Below are positions 1 to 9,279 of a stretch of 64,000 bases of DNA, in pieces; position 1 is the stretch's first letter, and each line of letters begins with the position of its first letter. Source of the DNA: DATBHW01 sp035307385 (GTDB lineage Bacteria > Chloroflexota > Ktedonobacteria > Ktedonobacterales > DATBGS01); contig DATGID010000144.1 in NCBI GenBank assembly GCA_035307385.1, forward strand, positions 1 through 64,000, written 5' to 3'. Made by a program: the position numbers and the translations under genes. Below the pieces are notes generated by a model. It saw nothing but the letters and a program-made list of their open reading frames with translations. It ran no database searches and was not told the DNA's origin.

Positions 1-46
1 GCTAGAAGCGGAGGGAATGAAGTTTCAAGGGCTGTGTGAGGCATAC

Positions 47-75
47 TTGCCCGTCTTGTTCAGTCGTTGTAAAAT
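47..75 (+). promoter_or_regulatory. Sigma-70-like promoter for the first gene
   Basis: TTGCCC at 47-52 and TAAAAT at 70-75 are separated by 17 nt. The predicted transcript starts near 82 and carries a leader of about 60 nt before the first gene, with AAGGA just before the ATG at 144. Sequence inspection only. Confidence 0.5.
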
Positions 76-143
76 AGTGCAGCATTCTTCAGGAGAGGCA
101 TGAGTTGTGGCTGAAGACATAGGATGCGGAAAGGATTTGGGTG

Positions 144-1538
144 ATGGCATCAAATCAGCCAGAGAAGGCAGCGGGCGTTTCGGTCCAGCAGCTTTCGCGG
201 CGAGTCCAGGTGGCAGTCACCGAGGCGCTGCGCACTCTGGATAAGGTCAAGGCCATCGATCCGGCAGGGCAGGATGAGGTGGATAGCCTGCGCAGCGTCG
301 TCTGGTCGGACCTGACGGGGTTGGAGGCTGAGTTTAACCGCGAGGAGGGGCCGCGTGCTGAGGTTCTGGACCGTTTCTTTACCCACCTGCTGAGCAATGG
401 CGATTATGTTGGGCAGATTGAGTCGCTGGCCGAAGCGCTTCTGGGTGGAGCGCCGCCCCCTGTTCAACCGCCTCCAGATAGTCCGGTTGCTGGCCTCTTT
501 CGGCTGCATGGCGCGCTTGCCGATATTCGTCGCCAATGGCAGGACATGGCCCCGCCCCAGCCAACACGTCGGCCCGCGACGACTCCGGTTGCGCCCCCTG
601 CGCCAAGAAGAGAAGAGGTTGGCCCACCGCAGCGGGCCAGCCATCCTGTGCCGCCGCCCGCCGCTCCGCTTCCACCGAGAAGGGAAGCTGGCCCACAACA
701 GGTAGTCAGCCACCCTGCGGCTGCCCCGGTTGCTCCGCCCCCACCGAGAAGAGATGCTGGCCCGCAGCAGCAAATCAGCCATCCTGACGCTCCGCCCGCC
801 GCGCCGTCTCCTCCGCGCCGGGAAGCTGCCGCCTCACGAGACGACTTTTTTGATGAGATGGGCCTGCCTCCCTCCAGGCAGGAGACGCCCGCGCCGCCGC
901 CGAATCGTGGGCGTGCGCTCGCTGAGCGGCCCCTTGTGCCCCAGGCCAGACGCCAGAACAACCCGGACCGCTTTGCAGATGGCCTGGGATTCAGCGGCAG
1001 CACTCCGGCCCACGTTGGCGCTGATATCGAGCCAGCCCGGCCCCGGGTCCTGGTGAGTTTCGTCACGGTGTTTATCATTCTGGCGCTGATGGGTGTGGGC
1101 GTCATTTATCTCGGGTTGAATAATGGCCCGCAGGCCAGCAACGGCATTGTGCCTTCGGCTGTGCCTACCTTCTCGATCAACATTCCAACGACCACGCCCC
1201 AGCCCACGCCAACGCTCAGTTCTGCTGCTCCTCAGTTGCAGGTGACCGGCAATCCGCTGATTATTCCCTGCCCCGGCAAGGGCACCAATGGCTTTGTGCT
1301 CAGGAATACCGGCGGTCGGCGGCTGAACTGGTCGGCTACGGTGAATACAGAGCCTGGCGCGTCAGCGCCAGTCACGCTCACGCCTGCTTCTGGCGTCCTC
1401 TTCGGGCCGCAAAACAGCGGCACAGATGCCGTAACCGTTACCGTGAAGGCCACTACCGGCAATACCGATGGGACCATCACCATTTCCAACAATGCCGGTG
1501 ATCCGGTGGTGATCGTCTATCATATTCACGGCTGTTGA
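144..1538 (+). CDS. Proline-rich single-pass membrane protein with BACON-like C-terminal domain
   Basis: This protein of 464 residues has an acidic helical N-terminus (about 1-110), a long Pro/Arg-rich linker (about 145-260), one membrane segment near 302-326 and a Ser/Thr/Pro-rich spacer leading to an outer beta-sandwich domain (about 365-464). The outer domain resembles BACON-type Ig-like domains (LRNTGGRRLNWSA, then an alternating beta pattern). The linker contains about four tandem units of 23-25 residues starting PPRRE or PPRRD and containing SHP. No signal peptide is present, so the N-terminus should be cytoplasmic. The ATG at 144 is chosen over the GTG at 141 because AAGGA sits 9 nt upstream. 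The receiver gene follows after 38 nt, suggesting an operon. Function unknown; a scaffold or adhesin is only a guess. Confidence 0.75.
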   Translation: MASNQPEKAAGVSVQQLSRRVQVAVTEALRTLDKVKAIDPAGQDEVDSLRSVVWSDLTGLEAEFNREEGPRAEVLDRFFTHLLSNGDYVGQIESLAEALLGGAPPPVQPPPDSPVAGLFRLHGALADIRRQWQDMAPPQPTRRPATTPVAPPAPRREEVGPPQRASHPVPPPAAPLPPRREAGPQQVVSHPAAAPVAPPPPRRDAGPQQQISHPDAPPAAPSPPRREAAASRDDFFDEMGLPPSRQETPAPPPNRGRALAERPLVPQARRQNNPDRFADGLGFSGSTPAHVGADIEPARPRVLVSFVTVFIILALMGVGVIYLGLNNGPQASNGIVPSAVPTFSINIPTTTPQPTPTLSSAAPQLQVTGNPLIIPCPGKGTNGFVLRNTGGRRLNWSATVNTEPGASAPVTLTPASGVLFGPQNSGTDAVTVTVKATTGNTDGTITISNNAGDPVVIVYHIHGC

Positions 1539-1576
1539 CGCAGCCTTCATCCGGACAATGTATTGAGGTGGTCCCC

Positions 1577-1969
1577 ATGACCCGCGTTTTGATCGTAGAT
1601 GATGACAGCGCCATCCGCGAGGTGCTGCGCGAGGCATTGGAAGAAGAAGGCTATGTGGTAGATGAGTCGGCAGATGGGATTGCCTGCCTGGCTGCCCTAC
1701 GTGCCAGCCAGGAGGGCATGGTGGTCCTGTTAGATCAATTGATGCCCAATTTGGATGGCATGGGCGTCTTGCGCACGCTCCGCGCTGAGCCGCAGCTCGC
1801 CAGCCGCCACGTGTTTATCTTGTTGACGGCGCGCTCGCGGGTCTCGACGCCCGCAGGTGTTGACCCTAAGACCCTCTTTGTTTCGCTGGTGCGCAAGCCA
1901 TTTGAACTGGAGGCGCTGCTTCAGACGGTAGCTCAGGCGGCCCGACGCCTGGAGGAGACGGCGAACTAA
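1577..1969 (+). CDS. Stand-alone response regulator receiver
   Basis: This 130-residue CheY-like receiver has no output domain. The acidic pocket is in VDDDSAIREV (residues 5-14), the phospho-acceptor Asp is in VVLLDQLMPNLDG, the conserved Thr is in LLTARS and the Lys is in VRKPF. The start is the ATG at 1577 with GAGGTGG just upstream; a longer reading from 1535 would overlap the preceding gene. It probably passes phosphate or acts by protein contact, as other single-domain receivers do. The convergent sensor kinase ends only 18 nt away and is a plausible but unproven partner. Confidence 0.88.
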   Translation: MTRVLIVDDDSAIREVLREALEEEGYVVDESADGIACLAALRASQEGMVVLLDQLMPNLDGMGVLRTLRAEPQLASRHVFILLTARSRVSTPAGVDPKTLFVSLVRKPFELEALLQTVAQAARRLEETAN

Positions 1970-1987
1970 GCTGCCCCCTGCGCGCAG

Positions 1988-4213
1988 CTATGCATCGGTG
2001 GCTTCCGTGTCCGCCAGGGGCAGTGTGAACCAGAAGGTGGACCCTTGCCCTGGAATGCTCTCCACACCCACTGTGCCATGATGCCGCTCGATCATCGTCT
2101 TGCTGATATGCAGACCCAGCCCCAACCCCACGCCTGACCCCGTTTTGACCTCGATGCCAGGGACGCGGTGAAATAATTCCCAGATGCGCGGCTGCTCTTC
2201 GGGAGGAATGCCTGGCCCCTGGTCGCGCACCCAGACCCGCGCCTGTGGCCCCTCTACGTGTACGCCAACCTGAACGGGGCGATCAAAGAGAGAATATTTG
2301 AGGGCGTTGGTCAGGTAGTTCGTCAGCACTTGCCCGATGCGGTCCGAGTCAGCCCGCACCTGGATGAGTGTATCCGAGGCTATCTCCAGAGAGATAACGC
2401 GGTCCGGATGCGTGAGCCGTACCTCTTCGACGACCTCGCGCACCAGCGCGCCGAGATCGCAGACGGAGAGTTGCAAGTCGATCCTGCCGGTCCGAATCCG
2501 CGAGATGTCGATGAGGTCATCGAGCAGATGCGTGAGCCGCTGGATTTGCAAATTGGCGCGCTGAAGGCTGCGCTCCTGGTCTTGCAGGAGTTTGACAAGC
2601 GCCTCTGGATTGTCAGAAGCTCTGGCGGCAATGCGTCTGTGCATCAATTGTACACCGGTTTTGATCGAGGTAACCGGTGTGCGCAGTTCGTGGCTGATGA
2701 TGCTGAGGAACTCGTCCATACGCGCGGTGGTTTCTTGCAAGGCGAGCATCTTGGCCTGTGCCTCTGCGCGTTCGAGCAGCAAACGCTCGCGCTCCAGCAC
2801 CAGCGCGCCCAACTGGCTGGCCGCGCTTGATAGGGCGATCTCTTCGCGGGTAAAGATATGGTTGGCCTGGCCGTAATCCAGCCCCAGGATGCCAACCAAT
2901 CGCTCGCCCAGGCGAATGGGCGCAGCGAGCAACATCTTGACATTGTAAGGATTGGGGTGTTCCAGATAGGGAGGCTCCCTGAGGTTGACAATGACAATCT
3001 CCCCGGCGCGCAGGCGCGGCGCGAAGGTTGGGTCAGGGCCAGCGCCCAGGCGTATTTTGGGCTGCTCGTTCCACCAGAACGCTTCTTCCTCGGCATTCAG
3101 GCCCACCGTCGCTATCGGGCGTTGCAGTTCGGTTTCTGCCTCAATCGCCACAATGCTCACGCGCTGGCAGCCCAGGACACGGCGGGTTAATTCCACCAGC
3201 CGTTGGGCTGCCTCGTTTGGCGCGCCGCTGCCAGCCGCTTCCTCGGGCGTGGGCGGCACCTGCACTAACGTCTCGGCCATCAGCAGCAGCGCTTCCAGCG
3301 CTTCCTGGGCGCGCCGTTCCAGCCGCCTTCGCTCGGTGACATCGCGTGCCACGATGACCGCGCCCGATTGCGCTCCTCGGGCGTCTCTGATGGGCGCGCC
3401 GCTCAGATCGAGGTGCAGGCTGCCGCCGTCCACCGTGGGCAGCACGATATCCACGCTGTTGGCCCCGTTCAGCACTTCGCCGCGCATGACGCGCGCCGAC
3501 GGAAATTGCTCTGGCGATAACACCTCCCCATACTCATCGCGTGCTTCAACCGCGGCGCGCTGCTCCATTGGCCGCGAGGTGTCATCATCGGCAGCAAATC
3601 GCTTCAGGAAGGCCCGCGCGGTATGGTTCGTTTGTCGGGTATGGCCCTCGGCATCATAGAGGAAGACCGCGTCAGGGATCGTGTCCAGAATGCTCTCTAG
3701 CCGGGCACGCTCTTGTTCCAGCGAGCCAGCCAGGGACTGCGCGCTGCGCCGTGCCCGCTCGGTCTGGCTCGCCAGACCACTGATGAAGAACCCGGCCACC
3801 AGAAAAATAAAGACGCTGCTCAAGATGCTATCTGGGGTGACAGGCTCGTCCTGCGAAGGCAAGACGACGATACCCAGCAGGCAAGCGCCCAGCAACGTGG
3901 AGATGATACTTGACCCGGCACCCCACGAAAGCGCGATGACTGCCACACTCAGCAAAGAAAGCGCGCTGTAAAAAGTGCCCTGAGGAAAAAGCTGGAGGAG
4001 CGCTTCCCGGATGCCCACGACGAGCAATTGTGAAAGAATCGCTGCTCCGATGCCTATGAACGGATGTGCCCACTGCTTCCCCAACCAGGCCGGAGCAAAG
4101 GTGTTCACCCGAAACCAATGCCACGGCGCTTGCCAGAAGCGCCGGGCCGATTTGCCCGAAGCCAGCATCTTGGGTGGCGAGTGGGGCGATTCGGATTGGC
4201 GCGGTATGTTCAT
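1988..4213 (-). CDS. Membrane sensor histidine kinase (TM-PAS-GAF-HisKA-HATPase)
   Basis: The 741-residue kinase has several membrane helices at about 48-150 (DUF4118/MASE-like), a PAS domain at about 170-295 (LDTIPDAVFLYDAEG), a GAF domain at about 320-475, a dimerisation helix with the H-box SIISHELRTPV, and a catalytic domain with an N-box (NYLTNALKYS), DQGPGIP and GLGLGLHISK. It should autophosphorylate on the H-box His and donate to a receiver. Its C-terminus closely matches that of the kinase cut at the end of this window (both end in GSTFWFTLPL), so the two are paralogues. A GAGGGGG sits just before the ATG at 4213. Confidence 0.92.
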   Translation of the reverse strand: MNIPRQSESPHSPPKMLASGKSARRFWQAPWHWFRVNTFAPAWLGKQWAHPFIGIGAAILSQLLVVGIREALLQLFPQGTFYSALSLLSVAVIALSWGAGSSIISTLLGACLLGIVVLPSQDEPVTPDSILSSVFIFLVAGFFISGLASQTERARRSAQSLAGSLEQERARLESILDTIPDAVFLYDAEGHTRQTNHTARAFLKRFAADDDTSRPMEQRAAVEARDEYGEVLSPEQFPSARVMRGEVLNGANSVDIVLPTVDGGSLHLDLSGAPIRDARGAQSGAVIVARDVTERRRLERRAQEALEALLLMAETLVQVPPTPEEAAGSGAPNEAAQRLVELTRRVLGCQRVSIVAIEAETELQRPIATVGLNAEEEAFWWNEQPKIRLGAGPDPTFAPRLRAGEIVIVNLREPPYLEHPNPYNVKMLLAAPIRLGERLVGILGLDYGQANHIFTREEIALSSAASQLGALVLERERLLLERAEAQAKMLALQETTARMDEFLSIISHELRTPVTSIKTGVQLMHRRIAARASDNPEALVKLLQDQERSLQRANLQIQRLTHLLDDLIDISRIRTGRIDLQLSVCDLGALVREVVEEVRLTHPDRVISLEIASDTLIQVRADSDRIGQVLTNYLTNALKYSLFDRPVQVGVHVEGPQARVWVRDQGPGIPPEEQPRIWELFHRVPGIEVKTGSGVGLGLGLHISKTMIERHHGTVGVESIPGQGSTFWFTLPLADTEATDA

Positions 4214-4470
4214 GTCCCCCTCAGAGGGCTTCCCATCCTGGCTCTATGTCGGGAACCCTCTAGCAGACTCTCAGGCGAGGGCTTGAAGGTCTGTTCCTGG
4301 CAACTCGACAGCAATTTTCGTGCCGAGCCTGGTCTATTTTACTCCTGTTTTCTTCAGTATATGCTTTCCTATGGACCTTGTATAGCACAGCAGTACGCTT
4401 TTACCGCCAACTCGAAGCGCAGCCAGGGATAATTCCGGGCCGCGCTTTTCGTGTAGTCAGGAGCCAGCGG

Positions 4471-5937
4471 CTACGCGCCTATCCAGCAGAGATCAGGCTT
4501 GCGCGCCGCCTGGGTCTGGTCCAGGCGTCCAACCGGCGTGTTGTGCGGCGCTTCGTGCAAGATGGCTGGGTTGGCCTGTGCCTCTTCGGCAATCTGGCGC
4601 ATGACGGCAATGAAATTGTCCAGCGTTTCTCTGGTTTCTGTCTCGGTCGGCTCGATCATCAGGGCCTCGGGCACGATCAGCGGGAAGTAGATCGTCGGCG
4701 GGTGAATGTCGAAATCAATGAGCCGCTTGGCAATGTCCGTCGCGTGGACATCATATTCTTCGCGCTGGCGGCGGGACGAGAAGACGCATTCGTGCATGCA
4801 GGCGCGGTCATACGGCAGTTCGTAGACATCCTTGAGAGCCGCCATGATGTAGTTGGCGTTGAGGACGGCGCTGTTGCTGATGTGTCGCATGCCATCCGGA
4901 CCATGGAAACGAATGTAGGTATACGCCCGCACAAGGGCCAGGAAGTTGCCATAGTTGGCGCGCACGCGGCCAATCGACTGCGGGCCGCTCTCTTCCCAGT
5001 GATAGCCTTGCTCATCCCTGGCGGGCAGTGGGCCAGGCAGGAACGGCACGAGATGAGCTTTCACGCCGATTGGCCCCGCGCCAGGGCCGCCGCCGCCGTG
5101 CGGCACGCTGCACGTTTTGTGCAGGTTCAGATGCACGACATCGAAGCCCATGTCTCCAGGCCGCGTGATGCCCAGGATGGCGTTGGCGTTCGCGCCGTCA
5201 TAATATAACTGACCGCCCGCCTCGTGCACCAGGCTGGCAATCGCCTCGATGTTTTCATCGAAGACGCCCAGCGTATTAGGATTGGTCATCATGATGCCCG
5301 CGACCTCAGCGCCGCGCTCGGCCAGCACGGCTTTGAGCGCGCTGATATCCATGTTGCCGCGTCGATCAGAGGCCACTTCGATAATCTGATAGTCGGCCAG
5401 CGTGGCGCTGGCAGGATTGGTGCCATGCGCGTTGTCGGGAATCAGTATGATGCTGCGCTTCGTGTCGCCCCGGCTTTCGTGATAGGCTTTGATGACCATC
5501 AGGCCGGTGATTTCGCCGTGCGCGCCAGCGGCGGGCTGAAGCGTGAAGCGCGCCATGCCCGCAATCTCACACAGATATTGCTCCAGTTCGTAGAGCAGTT
5601 GAATCGCGCCCTGCGTGGTGGATGGGTCTTGCAAGGGGTGAATATGCGCGAAGCCCGGCAGCGCCTGCATCTCCTCATTGATCTTGGGATTATATTTCAT
5701 AGTGCAGGAGCCAAGCGGATAGAAGATCGAATCCACGCCGACGTTGCGCTGCGACAGGTGCGTGTAATGGCGCACCAGTTCGATCTCGCTGACTTCGGGC
5801 AGCGGCGCGGGCGCGCTGCGCTGAAGGTTTGCCGGAATCAGATCATCTAGCGGCTGTTCGGGCACGTCCAGCGCGGGCAGCGTTGCGCCGCGCCGCCCTG
5901 GCGCGCCAATCTCGAAAATTAATGGTTCGGTGCTCAT
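4471..5937 (-). CDS. gcvPB: Glycine dehydrogenase (decarboxylating) subunit 2, P-protein beta half
   Basis: This is the C-terminal half of the P-protein in the two-subunit form (488 residues). It decarboxylates glycine with pyridoxal phosphate and transfers aminomethyl to lipoyl-GcvH. The cofactor Lys is K274 in NLHKTCSVPHGGGGPG. The start at 5937 has AGGGAGAAAG upstream and lies 18 nt after the gcvPA stop, so the two subunits are co-translated. It is the last gene of the gcvT-gcvH-gcvPA-gcvPB operon. Confidence 0.97.
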   Translation of the reverse strand: MSTEPLIFEIGAPGRRGATLPALDVPEQPLDDLIPANLQRSAPAPLPEVSEIELVRHYTHLSQRNVGVDSIFYPLGSCTMKYNPKINEEMQALPGFAHIHPLQDPSTTQGAIQLLYELEQYLCEIAGMARFTLQPAAGAHGEITGLMVIKAYHESRGDTKRSIILIPDNAHGTNPASATLADYQIIEVASDRRGNMDISALKAVLAERGAEVAGIMMTNPNTLGVFDENIEAIASLVHEAGGQLYYDGANANAILGITRPGDMGFDVVHLNLHKTCSVPHGGGGPGAGPIGVKAHLVPFLPGPLPARDEQGYHWEESGPQSIGRVRANYGNFLALVRAYTYIRFHGPDGMRHISNSAVLNANYIMAALKDVYELPYDRACMHECVFSSRRQREEYDVHATDIAKRLIDFDIHPPTIYFPLIVPEALMIEPTETETRETLDNFIAVMRQIAEEAQANPAILHEAPHNTPVGRLDQTQAARKPDLCWIGA

Positions 5938-5955
5938 CTCTTTCTCCCTCTGCGC

Positions 5956-7329
5956 TCAACCCCGCACACCAACAGTCTGGGTGATCTTCGCCAGCGCTTC
6001 GGCAAACTGGTCGATCTCGTCTCTGGTGCGCGTTTCCGTCACGCAGAAGAGGGCCACGTTTTGCAGTTCAGGATAGGCGTTGTCCAGCCCATAGCCGCCA
6101 ATGAAGCCCTGCTCGATCAGGCGCAGGTTCAGTTCGCGGACGGGCAACGGGCAGCGCAGGGCAAACTCGTCGAAGAACGGGCTGCTGAAGGCCGGTTCGA
6201 AGCCGGGAATCTCGCGGAAGCGGTTATAGGCGTAGTGCGCCTTTTGAAGCGATTGCCGGGCGGCATCCTGGAAGCCCTGCTTGCCCACCGAGGCCAGATA
6301 GACCGTCGCAGCCAGCGCCACCAGCGCCTGATTCGTGCAGATGTTGGAGGTGGCGCGCTCGCGGCGGATGTGCTGCTCGCGCGTCTGAAGGGTGAGCACG
6401 TAGCCGGTCTGGCCGCGCTCATCAACGGTCTTGCCCGCCAGGCGGCCCGGCATGCGGCGCATATACTCGTTTTTGGCGGCAAAGAAACCCACGCCTGGCC
6501 CGCCATAGCTGATGGGGTTGCCCAGCGCCATGCCTTCGCCCACCGCCAGATCAGCGTTGTACTTGCCCGGCGCTTCGAGCACGCCCAGTGAGAACGGCTC
6601 GCTGATGGCGACGACAAAGAGCGCCTTGCCCTTGTGGGTAATCTTTTCGATAGCATGCACATCTTCCAGCGCGCCAAAGAAATTGGGCTGCTGAATGATG
6701 ACAGCGGCGGTATCTGCTTCGACGGCGGCATCCAGCGCTTTGAGATCGGTGGTGCCGGTCTGTGTGTCGAAGCCTACCTCTTTGATCTCATAGCCGCGAG
6801 CGTGCGCGTAGGTGTGCGCCAGCGCGCGATACTGCGGGTCGACGGCGCGCGAGATGACGACGGTGCCGCGTCCCGATGGGCCGATGGCAAGCTGGGCGGC
6901 TTCGGCCACGGCGGTTGAGCCATCGTAGAGCGAGGCGTTGGCGATGTCCAGGCCGGTCAGTTGGCACATCAACGTCTGGAATTCGTAGATGGCTTGAAGA
7001 ATGCCCTGGCTGACTTCTGGCTGATAGGGCGTGTAGGAGGTGTAGAACTCGGAGCGCTTGACCAGATGGGGCACGACTGCCGGGATGTAGTGATCGTAAA
7101 TGCCAGCGCCCAGAAAGCCGGGCGTGCGGTCGAGGTCGCTGTTTTTGGCGGCCATCCTGCCCAGGATGCGGCGCAGTTCCAGTTCGCTCGCGCCGGGTGG
7201 CAGGTTCAGCGGGCGGTTCAGCCGCACGCTCTGGGGCACGCTTTGCAGCAGGTCTTCGATGCTCTCCGCGCCGAGGCTGCGTAACATGGCCTGCTGGTCA
7301 GCCGCCGTATTGGGAACGTATGTGTTCAT
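5956..7329 (-). CDS. gcvPA: Glycine dehydrogenase (decarboxylating) subunit 1, P-protein alpha half
   Basis: This is the N-terminal half of the split P-protein (457 residues, usual length about 440-460). N-terminal features MLRSLGAESIEDLL and RNSDLDRTPGFLGAGIYDHYIPAVV are typical, with YTPYQPEVSQGILQ following. It forms the heterotetramer with GcvPB. The ribosome site is weak (GGAG about 10 nt before the ATG), and 207 nt of hairpin-rich spacer separate it from gcvH upstream. Confidence 0.97.
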   Translation of the reverse strand: MNTYVPNTAADQQAMLRSLGAESIEDLLQSVPQSVRLNRPLNLPPGASELELRRILGRMAAKNSDLDRTPGFLGAGIYDHYIPAVVPHLVKRSEFYTSYTPYQPEVSQGILQAIYEFQTLMCQLTGLDIANASLYDGSTAVAEAAQLAIGPSGRGTVVISRAVDPQYRALAHTYAHARGYEIKEVGFDTQTGTTDLKALDAAVEADTAAVIIQQPNFFGALEDVHAIEKITHKGKALFVVAISEPFSLGVLEAPGKYNADLAVGEGMALGNPISYGGPGVGFFAAKNEYMRRMPGRLAGKTVDERGQTGYVLTLQTREQHIRRERATSNICTNQALVALAATVYLASVGKQGFQDAARQSLQKAHYAYNRFREIPGFEPAFSSPFFDEFALRCPLPVRELNLRLIEQGFIGGYGLDNAYPELQNVALFCVTETRTRDEIDQFAEALAKITQTVGVRG

Positions 7330-7536
7330 ATAATTATTGCTCCATGAGCGCTAGCGAATGGATTCGCACCTGAAGACGCACCTTGAGGCGGCTTTGCCGC
7401 CAAGCCGCTCTACAGCGGCTCCCCCCATCCCCATAGGCGCAGCCATCGTTCTGGCCCGCGTAGGCGGGCTTTGTGGTCGCTGGCGACCTCTAGGTGCGCG
7501 TTTTAGACGCGGCCTTCGCTGGGCTGCGCCGCCCGA
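7330..7536 (-). other. Hairpin-rich spacer inside the gcv operon
   Basis: The spacer between gcvH and gcvPA holds a row of short hairpins: a GGCGGC/GCCGCC hairpin near 7389-7404, AGCCGCT-CTAC-AGCGGCT just after it, GCCCGC-GTAG-GCGGGC near 7457-7472, and GGTCGC-TG-GCGACC near 7474-7487. GCACCT and AGGTGC lie at the outer edges and can close the cluster. No coding potential is convincing. It could be a REP-like repeat or a processing/stability element that adjusts the gcvH:gcvP ratio. Confidence 0.5.
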
Positions 7537-7935
7537 CTAATGCCCGCTCTTCAGGAACGCTTCATATTGTTCGGCAGTCATGAGCTTGTCTACTTCGGCA
7601 GGCTCAGTCATTTTGATCGCCAGCATCCAGCCCTCGCCATAGGGGTCGCTGTTCACCAGGTCAGACGCATCGGTCAGCTTGTCGTTGACGCGCACCACTT
7701 CGCCGCTGACGGGCGCGAACAGTTCGGAGGTGGCTTTCACCGACTCCACGTCGCCGAAGTGTCCGCCCTGTTTGACATGTTGGCCGACCTTGCTCTTCAA
7801 ATCCAGATAGACCACATCGCCCAGCGAATCCTGGGCGTAGTCCGAGATGCCGATCACCGCCTCGTCACCCTCGACACGCACCCATTCGTGCGTCTCGGCG
7901 TAGCGCAGGGTATCGGGATGGTTGAGTTTTGCCAT
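7537..7935 (-). CDS. gcvH: Glycine cleavage system H protein
   Basis: This 132-residue lipoyl carrier shuttles the aminomethyl group between P-, T- and L-proteins. The lipoylated Lys is K67 in the conserved VESVKATSEL context. The N-terminal THEWVR and the SDYAQDSLGDVVYLDL strand are diagnostic. AAAGGAG lies upstream of the ATG at 7935. It sits second in the operon, 54 nt after gcvT. No lipoate synthesis gene or lpd gene is in the window. Confidence 0.97.
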   Translation of the reverse strand: MAKLNHPDTLRYAETHEWVRVEGDEAVIGISDYAQDSLGDVVYLDLKSKVGQHVKQGGHFGDVESVKATSELFAPVSGEVVRVNDKLTDASDLVNSDPYGEGWMLAIKMTEPAEVDKLMTAEQYEAFLKSGH

Positions 7936-7989
7936 AGTCCTGGTTGCTCCTTTCGCCCCTCATCAAAAAAGGCGTCTGTTTATGCCTGG

Positions 7990-9114
7990 TCATTTTGCGC
8001 GTTTATAGAATGGCAGCGAGACGACGGTTGCGCCGACCCGCTTGCTGCGAATCTCAACTTCCAATGGCGTGCCGGGTTTGGCGTTGTCGGGCGGCACATA
8101 GCCCATGCCAATCGTTTTGTTCAGGCTGGGGCCAAGCGTGCCACTGGTCAGTTCGCCCACCGGCTGCCCCGCCGCCAGCAGCGCGTAGCCCGCGCGAGGC
8201 ACACTGCGATCAGCCATCGTGATGCCGATGCGTTTACGTTTCAGCCCTTCGGCTTTTTGCCGCGCCAGCGCCTCGCGCCCGATGAAATCGACGCCCTTGT
8301 CCAGCTTCACGCTCCAGCCCAGCGCGGCCTCCAGCGGGGTGATGTCTTCGGTCAGTTCGTGGCCGTAGAGGCAAAAGCCCGCCTCCAGCCGCAGCGTGTC
8401 GCGCGCGCCCAGGCCGATGGGCAGTGCGTCGTGGGCGCGCCCGGCCTCCAGAATGGCGCGCCAGAGCTTTTGCGCGTCGGTGGCGTCGTGATAGAGCTCG
8501 AAGCCGTCTTCGCCGGTGTATCCGGTGCGCGAGAGCAGCGCGGGAATGCCTGCTATCGTTCCAGGGCGGCAGTGATAATATGGAATGCTGGCAAGGTCGC
8601 TGTCGGCCAGCGGTTGCAAGATGGCTTCGGCCAGCGGCCCCTGAAAAGCGAAGAGGGCGATTTCATAGGTTGCGTTTTCCAGTTTGGTCAGGTCGAAGTT
8701 TCCGGCGTGCTGATTGACCCACTCCCAATCTTTGTCGCAGGTGGAGGCGTTGACGACCAGCATGTAATGCTGTTCGCCCAGGCGATAGAGCGTGCAGTCG
8801 TCGATGGTGCCGCCGCTGGACAGGCAAAGCTGCGTGTAAAGCGTCTGGTTGATCTCCAGCTTTGCCACGTCGTTGGGCACGAGATACTGCAAGAAATCCA
8901 GCGCGCCTGGCCCTTCGATGCGAAACTCACCCATGTGGCTGACATCGAATAGCCCGGCGCGGGTGCGTACCGCCTGATGTTCCTCCAGAATGCCGCGATA
9001 TTGGACGGGCATTTCCCAACCGCCGAACTCGACCATCCTTCCACCTGCTTCCAGATGCAGATCATAGAGAGGGGTACGCTTCAGCGCGGGAGCAGGCGGC
9101 GTTGCATTGCTCAT
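7990..9114 (-). CDS. gcvT: Aminomethyltransferase (glycine cleavage T protein)
   Basis: This 374-residue protein transfers the methylene group from aminomethyl-GcvH to tetrahydrofolate, releasing ammonia. Family signatures include LYDLHLEAGGRMVEFGGWEMPVQY near the start, FDVSHMGEF, and TSGTLGPSLNKTIGMGYV near the end. AGGAGA is 6 nt before the ATG at 9114. It is the first gene of the operon. I looked for a glycine riboswitch on the minus strand between 9115 and 9279 and found none; a TACAAT-like -10 lies about 35-40 nt upstream of the ATG. Confidence 0.97.
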   Translation of the reverse strand: MSNATPPAPALKRTPLYDLHLEAGGRMVEFGGWEMPVQYRGILEEHQAVRTRAGLFDVSHMGEFRIEGPGALDFLQYLVPNDVAKLEINQTLYTQLCLSSGGTIDDCTLYRLGEQHYMLVVNASTCDKDWEWVNQHAGNFDLTKLENATYEIALFAFQGPLAEAILQPLADSDLASIPYYHCRPGTIAGIPALLSRTGYTGEDGFELYHDATDAQKLWRAILEAGRAHDALPIGLGARDTLRLEAGFCLYGHELTEDITPLEAALGWSVKLDKGVDFIGREALARQKAEGLKRKRIGITMADRSVPRAGYALLAAGQPVGELTSGTLGPSLNKTIGMGYVPPDNAKPGTPLEVEIRSKRVGATVVSLPFYKRAK

Positions 9115-9279
9115 GTGATTCTCCTGGGGGATGGTTTCTGGCTTCTACTATTGTACAAGATTTTGTGTTGCTACCTTTGATAGAGAGGGGAAGAGCAGGT
9201 TTGTGTTTCGGGTTTGTCCACCGTTGGCAATAATACCGTCACATCATATCGCGGCAAAGAGCGGTTGTCCAGCAAGGAC

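Noticed and set aside
7340..7370. Possible tRNA T-arm (ATTCGCACC)
   Set aside because: No full cloverleaf, anticodon arm or acceptor stem can be drawn.
7540..8952. Long plus-strand open frame of 470 codons
   Set aside because: Antisense to gcvH and gcvT, which are certain; it is a GC-codon-bias shadow.
9115..9279. Glycine riboswitch before gcvT
   Set aside because: The expected conserved core and tandem aptamer layout are absent on the minus strand.
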